This document shows positions 49,077 to 60,536 of a stretch of DNA of 64,000 nt, piece after piece. Origin of the DNA: Escherichia coli (GTDB lineage Bacteria; Pseudomonadota; Gammaproteobacteria; Enterobacterales; Enterobacteriaceae). Where the stretch lies: NCBI RefSeq assembly GCF_036503815.1, contig NZ_AP027764.1:3906001-3970000 (forward strand), in the 5' to 3' direction. The first letter of the stretch is position 1, and each line of letters opens with the position of its first letter. The notes beneath the pieces are model-generated. The model did not search any database, had not been told where the DNA came from, and saw only the letters and a program-made list of their open reading frames with translations. The position numbers were made by a program, and so were the translations under genes.

Positions 49077-49562
49077 TTATTTAACCTGTTTCAGTACGTC
49101 AGCAGTGATGTCTTTTACATCGCTGCTGTTGTAAGCAACGGCGTTTGCATCAACAACCAGATCGATATCCTGGCTGTTGGCAACGGATTTCACAGCAGTC
49201 TGGATACGAGTAACCAGTTTGCCGCGTTCTTCGTTGGAACGACGAGCGCGATCCTGCTCAAAAGCCTGCGCTTTCTGAGCAAAAGTCTGGCGCTGAGCCA
49301 TCACGTCTTTTTCCAGTTTGGTACGATCGCTGCCCGCTTTCATGGACTGCAGCTTTTTCATTTTAGCCTGCAGATCGGTTTCCATACGCTGCAGTTCGCT
49401 GGCACGGCCTTTGAACTCATTTTCCAGCGTGTTAGAAACACCGGTTTTCTGCGCTACCTGCTGGAACAGGCTGCCCATATTGACGATTGCAATTTTGTCA
49501 GCCGCCTGAGCAGAAGTTGCCAGTGCTAAACCGAGACCTGCCGCTAATAACCACTTTTTCAC
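49077..49562 (-). CDS. skp: Periplasmic chaperone Skp (OmpH)
   Basis: A 161-residue jellyfish-shaped trimeric chaperone for outer-membrane proteins. The cleavable signal is KKWLLAAGLGLALATSAQAA, followed by DKIAIVNMGSLF and long coiled-coil tentacles (about 45-130, rich in Lys/Gln/Glu). It passes substrates to BamA, the gene just upstream in the operon. The 121-base bamA-skp gap contains a perfect 7-base hairpin at 49618-49638. Confidence 0.97.
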   Translation of the reverse strand: MKKWLLAAGLGLALATSAQAADKIAIVNMGSLFQQVAQKTGVSNTLENEFKGRASELQRMETDLQAKMKKLQSMKAGSDRTKLEKDVMAQRQTFAQKAQAFEQDRARRSNEERGKLVTRIQTAVKSVANSQDIDLVVDANAVAYNSSDVKDITADVLKQVK

Positions 49563-49683
49563 AATAAACTCCTTACCATCCCATTTGCACCGGAGGGTGC
49601 AGTTCTTTGCGTGGCCCGGCGATCTTATATTGATCGCCTAAAGTCATCGCTACACTACCACTACATTCCTTTGTGGAGAACAC

Positions 49684-52116
49684 TTACCAGGTTTTACCGA
49701 TGTTAAACTGGAACTGTTCTGCCTTGTCTCCATCGTACTTTTTGAACGGCTGGGCGTAGGAGAACACCAACGGCCCCAATGGGGACATCCATTGTAATGC
49801 GATACCCGCAGACATACGGATATTGCTTGGATCACTATAGTCCGGATATCCAGAATATTGGCTGGAATCCCAGTTTGTATCCCAAACGGTACCCATATCC
49901 CAGAAGAAGGAAGTACGAACCGAGTTAGCATACTTATCGCTAATAAACGGCGTCGGGGTGATGAACTCGAGGCTGGCAACCGCCATGGCGTTACCGCCTA
50001 CAGCATCATCCGATTTACACAGGTCTTTCGCGCCGTCCTGAGTCGCACATTCGTAATCATAGTCCGGATCATAATTACTGGCCTGATGCGGGAAGTAAAC
50101 TGCTTTCGGACCAATGGTATTGGACTGGAAGCCACGCACGGTGCTGGAACCACCGGCATAGAAGTTCTCGTAGAACGGCATCTCTTTGCCGCCTAAACCA
50201 TCACCATAACCCCAGCGGGTACGACCCAGAACAACCCATTTGTGATCGTCATCGATCGGCACATAAGTCGCCGTGTCTAACGTCACTTTGTAGTATTCGT
50301 TATCCGATCCCGGAATGGTCACTTTACCGGTCAGGTTGACACGTGAACCATCTGTCGGGAAGTAACCACGGTCAAGCTTGTTATAGGTCCAACCATAGTT
50401 GAACGTGAAGTCGTCCGTTTTGAAGCTGTTATCCTGATCAGAGGTACTCGGATGTTCACCCATAGAGTACAGATAACGCCACATCGCAACCTGAGGCTGC
50501 ATGTTGGACAGGGAGTTATGTACATAACCCAGACCTGCACGCAGCGAGTTATATTCGTTGATCGGGAAGCCCAACGTCACGTCTGTACCATAACTCTTGT
50601 TGGTATAGTCGGACAGGTCGGCGTCATCTGCCTGGAAGTCATTATAGAAGAGACGACCACCGAGGCTTACGCCATCTACGGTGAAGTACGGGTTGGTTAC
50701 CGACAGTTCAGCATAGGTCTGGTAATCGTTTTTGGTCCCGTTGATACCAACAGCATAACCCGTACCTAACCAGTTATCCTGTTGCACACCAGCCTGGAAG
50801 CTCACGCCACTTTCAGTACCGTAACCAATCCCGAAGTTGAAGCTACCGGTGTTACGTTCTTTCACCTTGTAGACTACATCAACCTGGTCCGGGCTACCCG
50901 GAACACGTTGGGTATCGGTATCGACAGTTTCAAAGAAGCCCAGACGATTCAGACGCTCCTTACCCTGATCGACCAGATCGCTCCCCAGCCATGCACCTTC
51001 CATCTGACGCATTTCGCGACGCAGGACGGCATCTTTCGAGGTATCGTTACCTTCAAAACGGATCTTACGCACGTAGAAACGGTTACCCGCATCAACGTTC
51101 ACGCGTAATTTAACGGTTTTGTCGGCATCGTTAATTTCAGGCATCGACTGTACGCGCGGATAGGCATAACCATAGCGACCAAGAAGCTTTTTAATGTCAT
51201 CTTCCATTTTGGTCACTTTGGTGCCGTTATACAGCTCGCCCGGCTCGATCTTAGTCAGCTGCTCAATTTCAGCGGAGTGCCCGGCAAGGTTACCGCTCAC
51301 TTCAACGCCAGAAAGCTTGTATTGATCGCCTTCGGTGATGTTCACCGTGACGTAAATACCTTTTTTATCTGGCGTCAGACTGACCTGGGTAGAGTCAATG
51401 TTGAAACGAGCATAACCGCGATCCAGATAGTAGCTGCGCAGGGTTTCAAGGTCGCCTGCCAGTTTCTGTTTCTGGTATTTACGATCGCCTACCACGTTCC
51501 ACCACGGCACTTCGTCACGCAGTTGGAAATGAGAGATCAGTTCGTCGGTGGTGAAAGCATGGTTACCAACAATGTTAATTTGCTGGATTTCAGCTGATAC
51601 ACCTTCCTGGAACACCAGTTTGAGGTCAACACGGTTGCGCGGCAGCGGGGTCACGACAGCTTTAACGCTGGCGCTATATTTACCGACGCTGTAGTAGAAG
51701 TCTTCCAGACCTTTCTCGATATCGGCAATGGTGGTGCGATCGAGGGATTCGCCCACACGCACGCCAGAAGCCTCGAGGTTTTGCTTCAGCATGTCATCTT
51801 TCACCGATTTGTTACCGGAGAAAGTAATGCTGGCAATGGTCGGACGTTCTTTTACCTGAACCAGAAGGGTATCACCATCACGAAGGACGCGAACATCCTC
51901 AAAGTTGCCGGTAGCAAACAGAGCGCGAATGGTATTACTGATATCTTCATCATTAACCGTGTCGCCTGTGCGCACCGGCATACTGAGGAGGGCCGCACCA
52001 ACGGCGACACGCTGAAGGCCTTCGAAATGAATATCTTTCACTACGAACCCTTCAGCACCGTATACGGTGGCGCTGCTAAACAGCAGCGACGCTATGAGCA
52101 ACTTTTTCATCGCCAT
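49684..52116 (-). CDS. bamA: Outer-membrane protein assembly factor BamA
   Basis: An 810-residue Omp85 protein. The signal peptide ends at VYGA, followed by five POTRA domains (about 21-420) and a 16-strand barrel that carries the loop 6 VRGF motif (STVRGFQSN) and ends in the aromatic GKTW signature. It inserts beta-barrel proteins in the outer membrane with BamB-E. It differs from the K-12 sequence I recall at very few positions (for example Ala in QRVAVGAAL). Confidence 0.98.
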
Positions 52117-52145
52117 CGTTATTATGCGTTCTTCCTAACTAACTC

Positions 52146-53498
52146 TCATAACCGAGAGAAATCATTGAAAAGTGCAAGCCCCATTAACAGCACCAGCAGA
52201 ATCGAGCCAATGCGATAACAAAAGTCTTGAACCCGCTCGGATACCGGTCCGCCCTTGATCTTTTCGATCGCAAGGAACAGCAGATGCCCCCCGTCAAGTA
52301 CGGGCAACGGAAACAGGTTAATTATCCCTAAGTTCACGCTAATGAGCGCAAGAAACGGCAGGTAATAAACAACCCCGAGTTCCGCTGTCATCCCAGCCCC
52401 CTTGGCGATAGAGATCGGCCCACTGAGGTTGTTCAGTTTCACATCACCGGTGATCAATTTTCCCAGCATACTGACCGTCAGCTTCATCAGCTGCCACGTT
52501 TTGTCCGTGGCTTCGACGATAGCGTTGAACGGCCCATACTGGCGTACAACTTTATACTCATCTGGCAAAGGAATGACTTTCGGCTCAATACCGACAAAAC
52601 CAATCGCTTTACCCTTACCCGGTTTACTCTCCGGGATTAATGTCAAAGACAAGGGACTCCCCTGTCTTTCGATTTCTAACGCTAAGGATTTACCCGGGTT
52701 ATCCCGGACAAGCATCACAAAGGTCACCCACTGCGTTAAGGGCTGACCATCGACTTTAACGATCCTGTCGCCTGCTTGCAAACCTGCCTTGCTTGCGGCC
52801 GAGTTTGGCTGCACATTTTCCAGTACAGGTTCAATTTGCGGGCCACGAGGACGAATCCCCAGCGAAGATACCGGATCTTCTTTATCAGGCTCAAACGCCC
52901 AGTGACGCAAATCGAGCTTTACATCCCGTCGTTGGTCGCTGCCAAATGGCGCTACCGTAATGGTGGTGCTTTCATCGCCAATTTTATCGACCAACTGCAA
53001 ACGCACGGCATCCCAATCAGGCGTTTCGATACCATCTACGGCTTTTAGTTCCGTACCTGGTGCAATTTGTGCTTCCGCAGCAATCGAATTGGCTGCTATT
53101 TCGCCAACCACCGGACGTACGCCAGGCACACCAATAATAAAAACCAGCCAGTAGGCAAAGATAGCAAAAATGAAGTTTGCAACCGGACCTGCGGCAATAA
53201 TCGCCGCACGTTGGCCGACAGATTTATTATTGAAGGCATGGTGGCGGAGTTCCGGAACAACCGGTTCTGCGCGCTCATCCAGCATTTTGACATAACCGCC
53301 CAACGGGATCAGGGCGATGACATATTCGGTGCCTAGCTTATCAGTTCGGCGCCAGAGCGCCTTGCCAAAACCTATTGAGAAACGCTCAACGCGAACACCA
53401 CAACGCCGGGCAACCCAGAAATGACCAAATTCATGCACGGTGATAAGTACACCCAGTGCAACGATGAACGAAGCCAAATCCCAGAGAAAACTCAGCAT
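52146..53498 (-). CDS. rseP: Site-2 intramembrane protease RseP
   Basis: A 450-residue zinc metalloprotease. It cleaves RseA to release sigma-E and clears signal-peptide remnants. HEFGH (zinc site, near residue 22) lies in the first membrane helix, two periplasmic PDZ domains lie in the middle, and the C-terminal NLFPLPVLDGGHLL holds the third zinc ligand. The start MLSFLWDLA is chosen over an in-frame ATG 15 codons upstream. 11 bases after cdsA. Confidence 0.97.
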   Translation of the reverse strand: MLSFLWDLASFIVALGVLITVHEFGHFWVARRCGVRVERFSIGFGKALWRRTDKLGTEYVIALIPLGGYVKMLDERAEPVVPELRHHAFNNKSVGQRAAIIAAGPVANFIFAIFAYWLVFIIGVPGVRPVVGEIAANSIAAEAQIAPGTELKAVDGIETPDWDAVRLQLVDKIGDESTTITVAPFGSDQRRDVKLDLRHWAFEPDKEDPVSSLGIRPRGPQIEPVLENVQPNSAASKAGLQAGDRIVKVDGQPLTQWVTFVMLVRDNPGKSLALEIERQGSPLSLTLIPESKPGKGKAIGFVGIEPKVIPLPDEYKVVRQYGPFNAIVEATDKTWQLMKLTVSMLGKLITGDVKLNNLSGPISIAKGAGMTAELGVVYYLPFLALISVNLGIINLFPLPVLDGGHLLFLAIEKIKGGPVSERVQDFCYRIGSILLVLLMGLALFNDFSRL

Positions 53499-53509
53499 AT
53501 TACCTTCCG

Positions 53510-54367
53510 TTAAAGCGTCCTGAATACCAGTAACAACAAGCAAGCAAAGACCGGTACCGCAGCCGTCAGACTATCAATACGATCTAAAATACCACCGTGT
53601 CCTGGAATTAAATGACCGCTGTCCTTAATTCCTGCTTCACGCTTAAACATACTCTCGGTCAGATCGCCGAGCACTGAGGCTAACGCTGCGACAATAGAGC
53701 AAATGAGTAAGGTGACGGGAGCGACGTCGAGATTCGCCCACATGCCATAACCCCATGAGATTACCGCTGCAGTCGCGAGTCCACCGATAAAGCCTTGCCA
53801 GGTTTTACCCGGAGAAACCTTCGGTGCCAGCTTATGTTTACCAAACAATTTGCCAAACATATATGCGCCAGAGTCAGCGCCCCATACCAGGATCATGACA
53901 TAGAGCAGCCATATTGCGCCACTGTAATGATTCTCGTCGTAGTGCCAGGCCCGTAACGCCAGCATGCCCCAGAAGAAGGGAACAATGGTTAGCACGCCAA
54001 AAATAATGCGCAATGTTTTAGAGTTACGCCAGATTGCTGCGGAACCTGGGTAAAACAGCACCAGCAATAGCGCGACAATCCACCAACCCAGCGAAGCCCA
54101 AAGTGAGATTTCAACCAGCGGTTGATGAATATTTCGGTGATATTCCGGCAACAGAAAAAGCATCAGCGCCAACAATAACCCACATAACACCGCCAACCAT
54201 ACTCGCTGCGAGCGAGTGGTAAAACCGCTAAGCTGTCCCCATTCCCACGCTGCCAGCATGCAGACCACCAGCGTTACAATGGCGAACCCCACCGGCGGCA
54301 ACAGAAACAACGCCGCGATGACGACGGGTATTAACACAAAAGCAGATATCAGGCGATACTTCAGCAA
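53510..54367 (-). CDS. cdsA: Phosphatidate cytidylyltransferase
   Basis: A 285-residue polytopic membrane enzyme making CDP-diacylglycerol, precursor of all E. coli phospholipids. The family signature near the C-terminus, SVLGDLTESMFKREAGIKDS followed by GHGGILDRIDSL, is intact, with about eight hydrophobic segments. Lies 12 bases after ispU. Confidence 0.97.
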   Translation of the reverse strand: MLKYRLISAFVLIPVVIAALFLLPPVGFAIVTLVVCMLAAWEWGQLSGFTTRSQRVWLAVLCGLLLALMLFLLPEYHRNIHQPLVEISLWASLGWWIVALLLVLFYPGSAAIWRNSKTLRIIFGVLTIVPFFWGMLALRAWHYDENHYSGAIWLLYVMILVWGADSGAYMFGKLFGKHKLAPKVSPGKTWQGFIGGLATAAVISWGYGMWANLDVAPVTLLICSIVAALASVLGDLTESMFKREAGIKDSGHLIPGHGGILDRIDSLTAAVPVFACLLLLVFRTL

Positions 54368-54379
54368 AAGCGACCCCCA

Positions 54380-55141
54380 TCAGGCTGTTTCATCACCGGG
54401 CTCGGTGCCGCCGAAACGACGCTCTCGATTAGCAAAGGCATTTAACGCCCCTTCAAAGTCTTGTTCATCGAAATCGGGCCAGAGAACATCTGTAAAGTAA
54501 AGTTCGGCATAGGCAATTTGCCAAAGCAAAAAGTTACTAATGCGATGCTCTCCCCCAGTCCTAATTACTAAATCTACAGGGGCCAGTTCATGCATACAGA
54601 CATGCTGGTTTAGCATCTCTTCATCTATCTGATCTGGTTGCAGGTTTCCTTGCTGCACCTTTTCAGCCAGTTGCCTGACTCCCTGGACTATATCCCAACG
54701 TCCACCGTAGTTCGCCGCAATATTCAGCGTTAGACCGGTATTTCCGGCTGTTAGCGCTTCCGATTTACGAATACGTTCTTGCAAACGCGAGTTAAAGCGA
54801 CTGGTATCGCCAATAATACGCAGACGTACGTTATGTCGGTGCAGGCTTTTTACTTCGCTATCCAGCGCCCAAACAAACAGTTCCATTAACGCACTGACTT
54901 CCTGCGCTGGTCGGTTCCAGTTTTCACTACTAAAGGCATACAGCGTTAACGCCTCAATACCGTTGTTGGCCGCAAAAGAGACAGCCCGGCGGACGGATTT
55001 TGCCCCGGCTTTATGCCCAAAGGCACGAATCTTCCCTTGCTTTTTTGCCCAGCGACCATTGCCGTCCATAATGATCGCAACATGACGACAGCCATGTACT
55101 GGCAATTTTTCGCTAAGTGGTTGAGTAGCAGACAACATCAC
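54380..55141 (-). CDS. ispU: Undecaprenyl diphosphate synthase
   Basis: A 253-residue cis-prenyltransferase making the C55 carrier for peptidoglycan and O-antigen. The catalytic Asp and P-loop are seen in AIIMDGNGRWAKKQGKIRAFGHKAGA; further motifs are LTLNIAANYGGRWDI and DLVIRTGGEHRISNFLLWQ. Also known as uppS. It uses products of the isoprenoid pathway whose gene dxr is next upstream. Confidence 0.97.
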   Translation of the reverse strand: MMLSATQPLSEKLPVHGCRHVAIIMDGNGRWAKKQGKIRAFGHKAGAKSVRRAVSFAANNGIEALTLYAFSSENWNRPAQEVSALMELFVWALDSEVKSLHRHNVRLRIIGDTSRFNSRLQERIRKSEALTAGNTGLTLNIAANYGGRWDIVQGVRQLAEKVQQGNLQPDQIDEEMLNQHVCMHELAPVDLVIRTGGEHRISNFLLWQIAYAELYFTDVLWPDFDEQDFEGALNAFANRERRFGGTEPGDETA

Positions 55142-55197
55142 GCGTTTCTTATTCCCTGACAGGGTTTACGGTACTCAGGAATACTGAAGCCTATACA

Positions 55198-55225
55198 AAA
55201 AAAAGCCGTGTAAAACCACGGCATA
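55198..55225 (-). terminator. Terminator-like hairpin between dxr and ispU
   Basis: On the minus strand GCCGTGGTTTTACACGGC followed by TTTTTTTT, about 100 bases after the dxr stop. It may partly uncouple ispU-cdsA-rseP from dxr. Confidence 0.85.
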
Positions 55226-55326
55226 CCTGACCTTATAAAGCCAACTACTTATGGTCAGATGGCGCAGACTATATCACTGAAGCCCTACGCTAACAAATAG
55301 CACGACTCTCTGTAGCCGGATTATCC

Positions 55327-56523
55327 TCAGCTTGCGAGACGCGTCACCTCTTTTCTGGCGACTTCACGCGCGTTCGTATCAACAGATAACACATCGTCCA
55401 CGCATTGTGGTTCGCGCATATCCATTTTTTCCAGTACGGATAAATTCAACGCGGCGATATCCGTAAAGCGGATTTGTTGCGCAAGAAAGGCTGCAACGGT
55501 GATTTCGTTTGCGGCATTCAATGCAGTCGTCGCAGCCTGGCCTTGTTCGAACGCGTCCATTGCCAGTTTAAGGCATGGATAGCGATCATAATCCGGTGCG
55601 GCAAATGTCAACGCACTGAGTTTGCAAAAATCGAGCGGCTTCACACCAGAGTTCACGCGATTCGGCCAGGCCATGGTGTGGGCAATTGGCGTACGCATAT
55701 CCGGTTCACCCAACTGCGCCAGAACACTGCCGTCCTGATAACGCACCATTGAGTGAATCACTGACTGCGGATGAATCAGCACTTCCATCTGGCTGGCACT
55801 GGCGTTAAACAACCAACGCGCTTCAATGTATTCCAGACCTTTGTTCATCATGGTAGCCGAATCGACAGAAATTTTACGCCCCATCGACCAGTTCGGATGA
55901 CGGCAGGCTTGATCCGGCGTCATTGTTGCCAAATCGCGCAATGGCGTCTCACGGAAAGGGCCACCAGACCCGGTAAGCAAAATGGACACCACGCCATTTT
56001 GCTCAAGGTCAGCGTATCCCAGATTATGCTGGATAGGTTGCGGTAAACTCTGAAAAATGGCGTTATGTTCGCTATCGACTGGTAACAATTGCGCTTTACT
56101 CTGCTTTACGGCGTCCATAAACAGACGTCCGCAAGTGACCAGTGATTCTTTATTGGCCAACAAAATGGTTTTACCCGCGCGGATCGCAGCAAGCGTAGGC
56201 AACAGGCCAGCTGCGCCAACAATAGCTGCCATCACCTGATCAACATCCTCAAGCGCTGCCATATCGCAAGCGGCTTGTTGCCCACTTAAGACTTCGGTGC
56301 GGCTACCCTGTTGCTGTAGCATCGTTTTAAGAAGTTTCGCACTCGCTTCATCGTCCATTACGGCATAGCGGGGAGAGAATTCCAGGCACTGTTCTACCAT
56401 GCGAGTGACATTTTTGCCTGCCACCAGCGCAACTACGCGGAAGTGTTCGGGATTATGGCGCACCACGTCCAGCGTGCTGCAACCAATCGAGCCGGTCGAG
56501 CCCAGAATGGTGAGTTGCTTCAT
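55327..56523 (-). CDS. dxr: 1-deoxy-D-xylulose 5-phosphate reductoisomerase
   Basis: A 398-residue NADPH-dependent enzyme of the MEP isoprenoid pathway, the fosmidomycin target. The N-terminal nucleotide motif is LGSTGSIGCSTLDVV. The metal and substrate site segments are LLPVDSEHNAIFQ, LTGSGGPFRETPL and SVDSATMMNKGLEYIEA. It follows the frr terminator. Confidence 0.98.
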   Translation of the reverse strand: MKQLTILGSTGSIGCSTLDVVRHNPEHFRVVALVAGKNVTRMVEQCLEFSPRYAVMDDEASAKLLKTMLQQQGSRTEVLSGQQAACDMAALEDVDQVMAAIVGAAGLLPTLAAIRAGKTILLANKESLVTCGRLFMDAVKQSKAQLLPVDSEHNAIFQSLPQPIQHNLGYADLEQNGVVSILLTGSGGPFRETPLRDLATMTPDQACRHPNWSMGRKISVDSATMMNKGLEYIEARWLFNASASQMEVLIHPQSVIHSMVRYQDGSVLAQLGEPDMRTPIAHTMAWPNRVNSGVKPLDFCKLSALTFAAPDYDRYPCLKLAMDAFEQGQAATTALNAANEITVAAFLAQQIRFTDIAALNLSVLEKMDMREPQCVDDVLSVDTNAREVARKEVTRLAS

Positions 56524-56555
56524 GAAACATCCAGAGTTGAGACAGAATAAAAAGC

Positions 56556-56602
56556 AAAACGCCGCCAGCCGATCCGCAAGGATCTACTGAGCGGCGTTTT
56601 TG
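56556..56602 (-). terminator. Terminator after frr
   Basis: Extended stem AACGCCGC/GCGGCGTT enclosing a smaller GATCC/GGATC stem, with T-rich tail in the minus direction. Confidence 0.8.
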
Positions 56603-56614
56603 TCGTTCAAGAAA

Positions 56615-57172
56615 TCAGAACTGCATCAGTTCTGCTTCTTTGTCTGCCAGCGCCGCTTCAATTTTCTTGATTGCAGCATCAGTCAGTTTCTGTACATCGT
56701 CCTGAGAACGGCGATCGTCGTCTTCGCTGATCTCTTTATCTTTCAACAGTGCTTTCACTTTGTCGTTCGCGTCACGACGCACGTTGCGTACTGCAACACG
56801 CGCTTGCTCTGCTTCACCACGAACGATTTTGGTCAGATCTTTACGACGTTCTTCCGTCAGCGGTGGCAGCGGAACACGAATGTCGCTACCCGCAGAGTTC
56901 GGGTTCAGGCCAAGATCGGACGCCATAATCGCTTTTTCAACGGCCGGAGACATTGAACGATCAAACACGTTGATTTTCAGAGTACGGGAATCTTCTACCG
57001 TTACGCTTGCCAGCTGACGCAGCGGCGTCGGCGTGCCGTAATATTCCACGACAATGCCATCCAGCAGGCTGGGAGAAGCACGACCCGTGCGTATTTTGCT
57101 GATTTGGGTTTTGAACGCTTCTACGCATTTATCCATGCGTACTTCAGCATCTTTTCTGATATCGCTAATCAC
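56615..57172 (-). CDS. frr: Ribosome recycling factor
   Basis: A 185-residue tRNA-shaped protein that splits post-termination ribosomes with EF-G. Canonical start [51 protein letters not shown] and a long C-terminal helix region ([20 protein letters not shown]). It follows pyrH after 290 non-coding bases. Confidence 0.98.
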
Positions 57173-57284
57173 GTTACGAATCCTTGAAAACTTGTCTCAG
57201 TCAGACCAGACAGTCACACACAGTGGAAGTGTGCTAAGTATAGCCCTGATTAAACATATTACGGGTAATCGTCTGGATTATTAG

Positions 57285-57412
57285 GCTATTTTATTTGCCA
57301 TTTTGGCCCCGGGCAGTGCTCGCATCCTCACGTACTTTTGTACGCTCCGGTTGCTGCGCGCTGGCCGTGACCAAACTGCCTGCAACAATAACGCCTTATA
57401 ACCAGACTTACG
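57285..57412. repeat. Palindromic intergenic repeat, ERIC-like, between frr and pyrH
   Basis: The 290-base frr-pyrH gap holds a long imperfect palindrome. Its core TCACGTACTTTTGTACGCTC resembles the ERIC centre (CACTTACTTATGTAAGCTCC), with flanks GGCAGT...ACTGCC pairing. It is more diverged from consensus than the copies at 4735 and 59302. Boundaries are approximate. Confidence 0.45.
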
Positions 57413-57462
57413 CCCCCGCGATACTTACGCAGAATCTTACCCTTATTTATCCATCACGGGAA

Positions 57463-58188
57463 TTATTCCGTGATTAAAGTCCCTTCTTTTTCACCCATTA
57501 CCACACGGCGCAGCGCACCCGGTTTGTTCATGTTGAAAACACGAATCGGTAATTTATGGTCACGAGCCAGCGTGAAGGCCGCCAGGTCCATGACTTTCAG
57601 CTCTTTTTCCAGCACTTCGCTGTAAGTCAGTTGCTCGTACATGGTTGCGGTTGGATCTTTCGCCGGATCAGCGGTAAACACGCCGTCAACTTTGGTTGCT
57701 TTCAGCACCACATCAGCTTCAATTTCGATACCACGCAGGCAAGCTGCTGAGTCGGTGGTAAAGAACGGGTTACCTGTACCGGCGGAGAGGATCACCACAC
57801 GGTTGTTGCGCAACAAGCTGATAGCTTCTGCCCAGCTGTAGCTGTCGCACACGCCATTCAATGGAATAGCGGACATCAGACGAGCGTTCACATAGGCGCG
57901 GTGCAGTGCATCACGCATTGCCAGGCCGTTCATTACGGTCGCCAGCATCCCCATGTGGTCGCCCACAACGCGGTTCATACCCGCTTTCGCCAGACCAGCG
58001 CCACGGAACAGGTTACCCCCACCAATCACCACACCAACCTGAATACCCAGTTCAACCAGTTCTTTGATTTCCTGAGCCATACGATCCAGTATGCTTGCAT
58101 CAATACCGAAGCCTTCCGTGCCCTGCAGAGCTTCGCCACTCAACTTAAGCAGAATGCGTTTATAGACGGGTTTTGCATTGGTAGCCAT
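57463..58188 (-). CDS. pyrH: UMP kinase
   Basis: A 241-residue amino-acid-kinase-fold enzyme phosphorylating UMP, activated by GTP and inhibited by UTP. Segments: KRILLKLSGEALQG, VGVVIGGGNLFRGAGLA, VVILSAGTGNPFFTTDSAA and the C-terminal RVFNMNKPGALRRVV. Follows the tsf terminator. Confidence 0.98.
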   Translation of the reverse strand: MATNAKPVYKRILLKLSGEALQGTEGFGIDASILDRMAQEIKELVELGIQVGVVIGGGNLFRGAGLAKAGMNRVVGDHMGMLATVMNGLAMRDALHRAYVNARLMSAIPLNGVCDSYSWAEAISLLRNNRVVILSAGTGNPFFTTDSAACLRGIEIEADVVLKATKVDGVFTADPAKDPTATMYEQLTYSEVLEKELKVMDLAAFTLARDHKLPIRVFNMNKPGALRRVVMGEKEGTLITE

Positions 58189-58296
58189 GTTTCTTTCCTG
58201 AGACTGTCAACGATTGAAATGAATTAATACCGGCGACATTGTACGTCGCTTTTCAGCGCAGCCCCATAAGGGTTAGCTGAATTTACAAGATGGGCG

Positions 58297-58322
58297 CAAA
58301 AAGAAGCCGCCCTCAGGCGGCT
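58297..58322 (-). terminator. Terminator after tsf
   Basis: On the minus strand GAGCCGCCTGAGGGCGGCTTC followed by TTTTT; it ends the rpsB-tsf unit. Confidence 0.92.
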
Positions 58323-58334
58323 CCTTTTCGATAA

Positions 58335-59186
58335 TTAAGACTGCTTGGACATCGCAGCAACTTCTGCTGCAAAGTCAGTCTCAACTTTCTCGATGCCTTC
58401 ACCCACTTCGAAGCGGATGAAGCCAGTCACTTCAGCGTTATGCTCTTTCAGCAGCTGACCAACAGTTTTGCTTGGTTCCATAACGAACGGCTGACCGGTC
58501 AGAGAAACTTCGCCGGTGAATTTCTTCATGCGGCCTTCAACCATTTTCTCTGCGATTTCTTTCGGCTTACCAGACTGCATCGCGATATCCAGCTGAACCT
58601 GGTATTCTTTCTCTACCACTTCAGCGGAAACGTCTTCCGGTTTGATGAATTCTGGTTTGCTTGCAGCAACGTGCATAGCGATGTGTTTAACCAGCTCTTC
58701 GTCAGCGCCTTTAGCAGCAACCAGAACGCCGATACGCGCACCGTGCTGATAAGAACCCAGAACGTCGCCTTCCAGCGCAGCAACGCGGCGAATGTTGATG
58801 TTTTCACCGATTTTCGCTACCAGCGCAACACGTTCTTCTTCGAACTGTGCTTTCAGAACTTCAACGTCAGTGATTTTGCCAGCAACAGCTGCGTCCAGAA
58901 CTTTGTCTGCGAACGCCTGGAAACCAGCGTCTTTTGCAACGAAGTCAGTCTGGCAGTTAACTTCCAGAATGATGCCGTAGTTGCCGTCGATTTTGGTTTT
59001 GATCACGCCGTCAGCAGCAACGTTGCCTGCTTTTTTCGCTGCTTTGATAGCACCGGACTTACGCATGTTTTCGATTGCCAGCTCGATGTCGCCGTTAGCT
59101 TCAGTCAGTGCTTTTTTGCAATCCATCATGCCTGCGCCAGTACGCTCACGCAGCTCTTTTACCAGGGATGCGGTAATTTCAGCCAT
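58335..59186 (-). CDS. tsf: Elongation factor Ts
   Basis: A 283-residue nucleotide-exchange factor for EF-Tu. The family signature [20 protein letters not shown] and the [10 protein letters not shown] motif are present. Its product is also recruited by some phages. Second gene of rpsB-tsf. The long plus-strand open frame opposite it is a codon-bias shadow. Confidence 0.98.
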
Positions 59187-59242
59187 TCTAAAATCCTCGG
59201 AGATGTGATCTGCCCGGCATTAAACCGCACAGATATAAAAGT

Positions 59243-59270
59243 GAAAAAGGGGGCCATATGCAGGCCCCCT
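59243..59270 (-). terminator. Attenuator/terminator between rpsB and tsf
   Basis: On the minus strand AGGGGGCC/GGCCCCCT with a 7-base loop, followed by TTTTTC. It lies about 170 bases after rpsB, so it probably lowers tsf relative to rpsB unless read through. Confidence 0.8.
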
Positions 59271-59301
59271 AACCAAACGTGTACTACCTGGTCTATAAGG
59301 G

Positions 59302-59430
59302 CTCTCCCCCTTCATATTTCGCGCCGCAGATGCGTTGTCTTCGCTCGCTCATCCCGGTCACTTACTGATGTAAGCTCCCGGGAATTCTCGAGCTTGCCGC
59401 CTTTCTGCAACTCGAACTATTTTGGGGGAG
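59302..59430. repeat. ERIC-like element between rpsB and tsf
   Basis: About 129 bases bounded by CTCTCCCCC and GGGGGAG. Its core CACTTACTGATGTAAGCTCC(C)GGGAATTC is close to the ERIC consensus, and GCTTGCCGCCTTTCTGCAACT matches its right arm. It is transcribed within the rpsB-tsf message. Confidence 0.75.
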
Positions 59431-59443
59431 TTATCAAGCCTTA

Positions 59444-60536
<1,093 letters not shown>

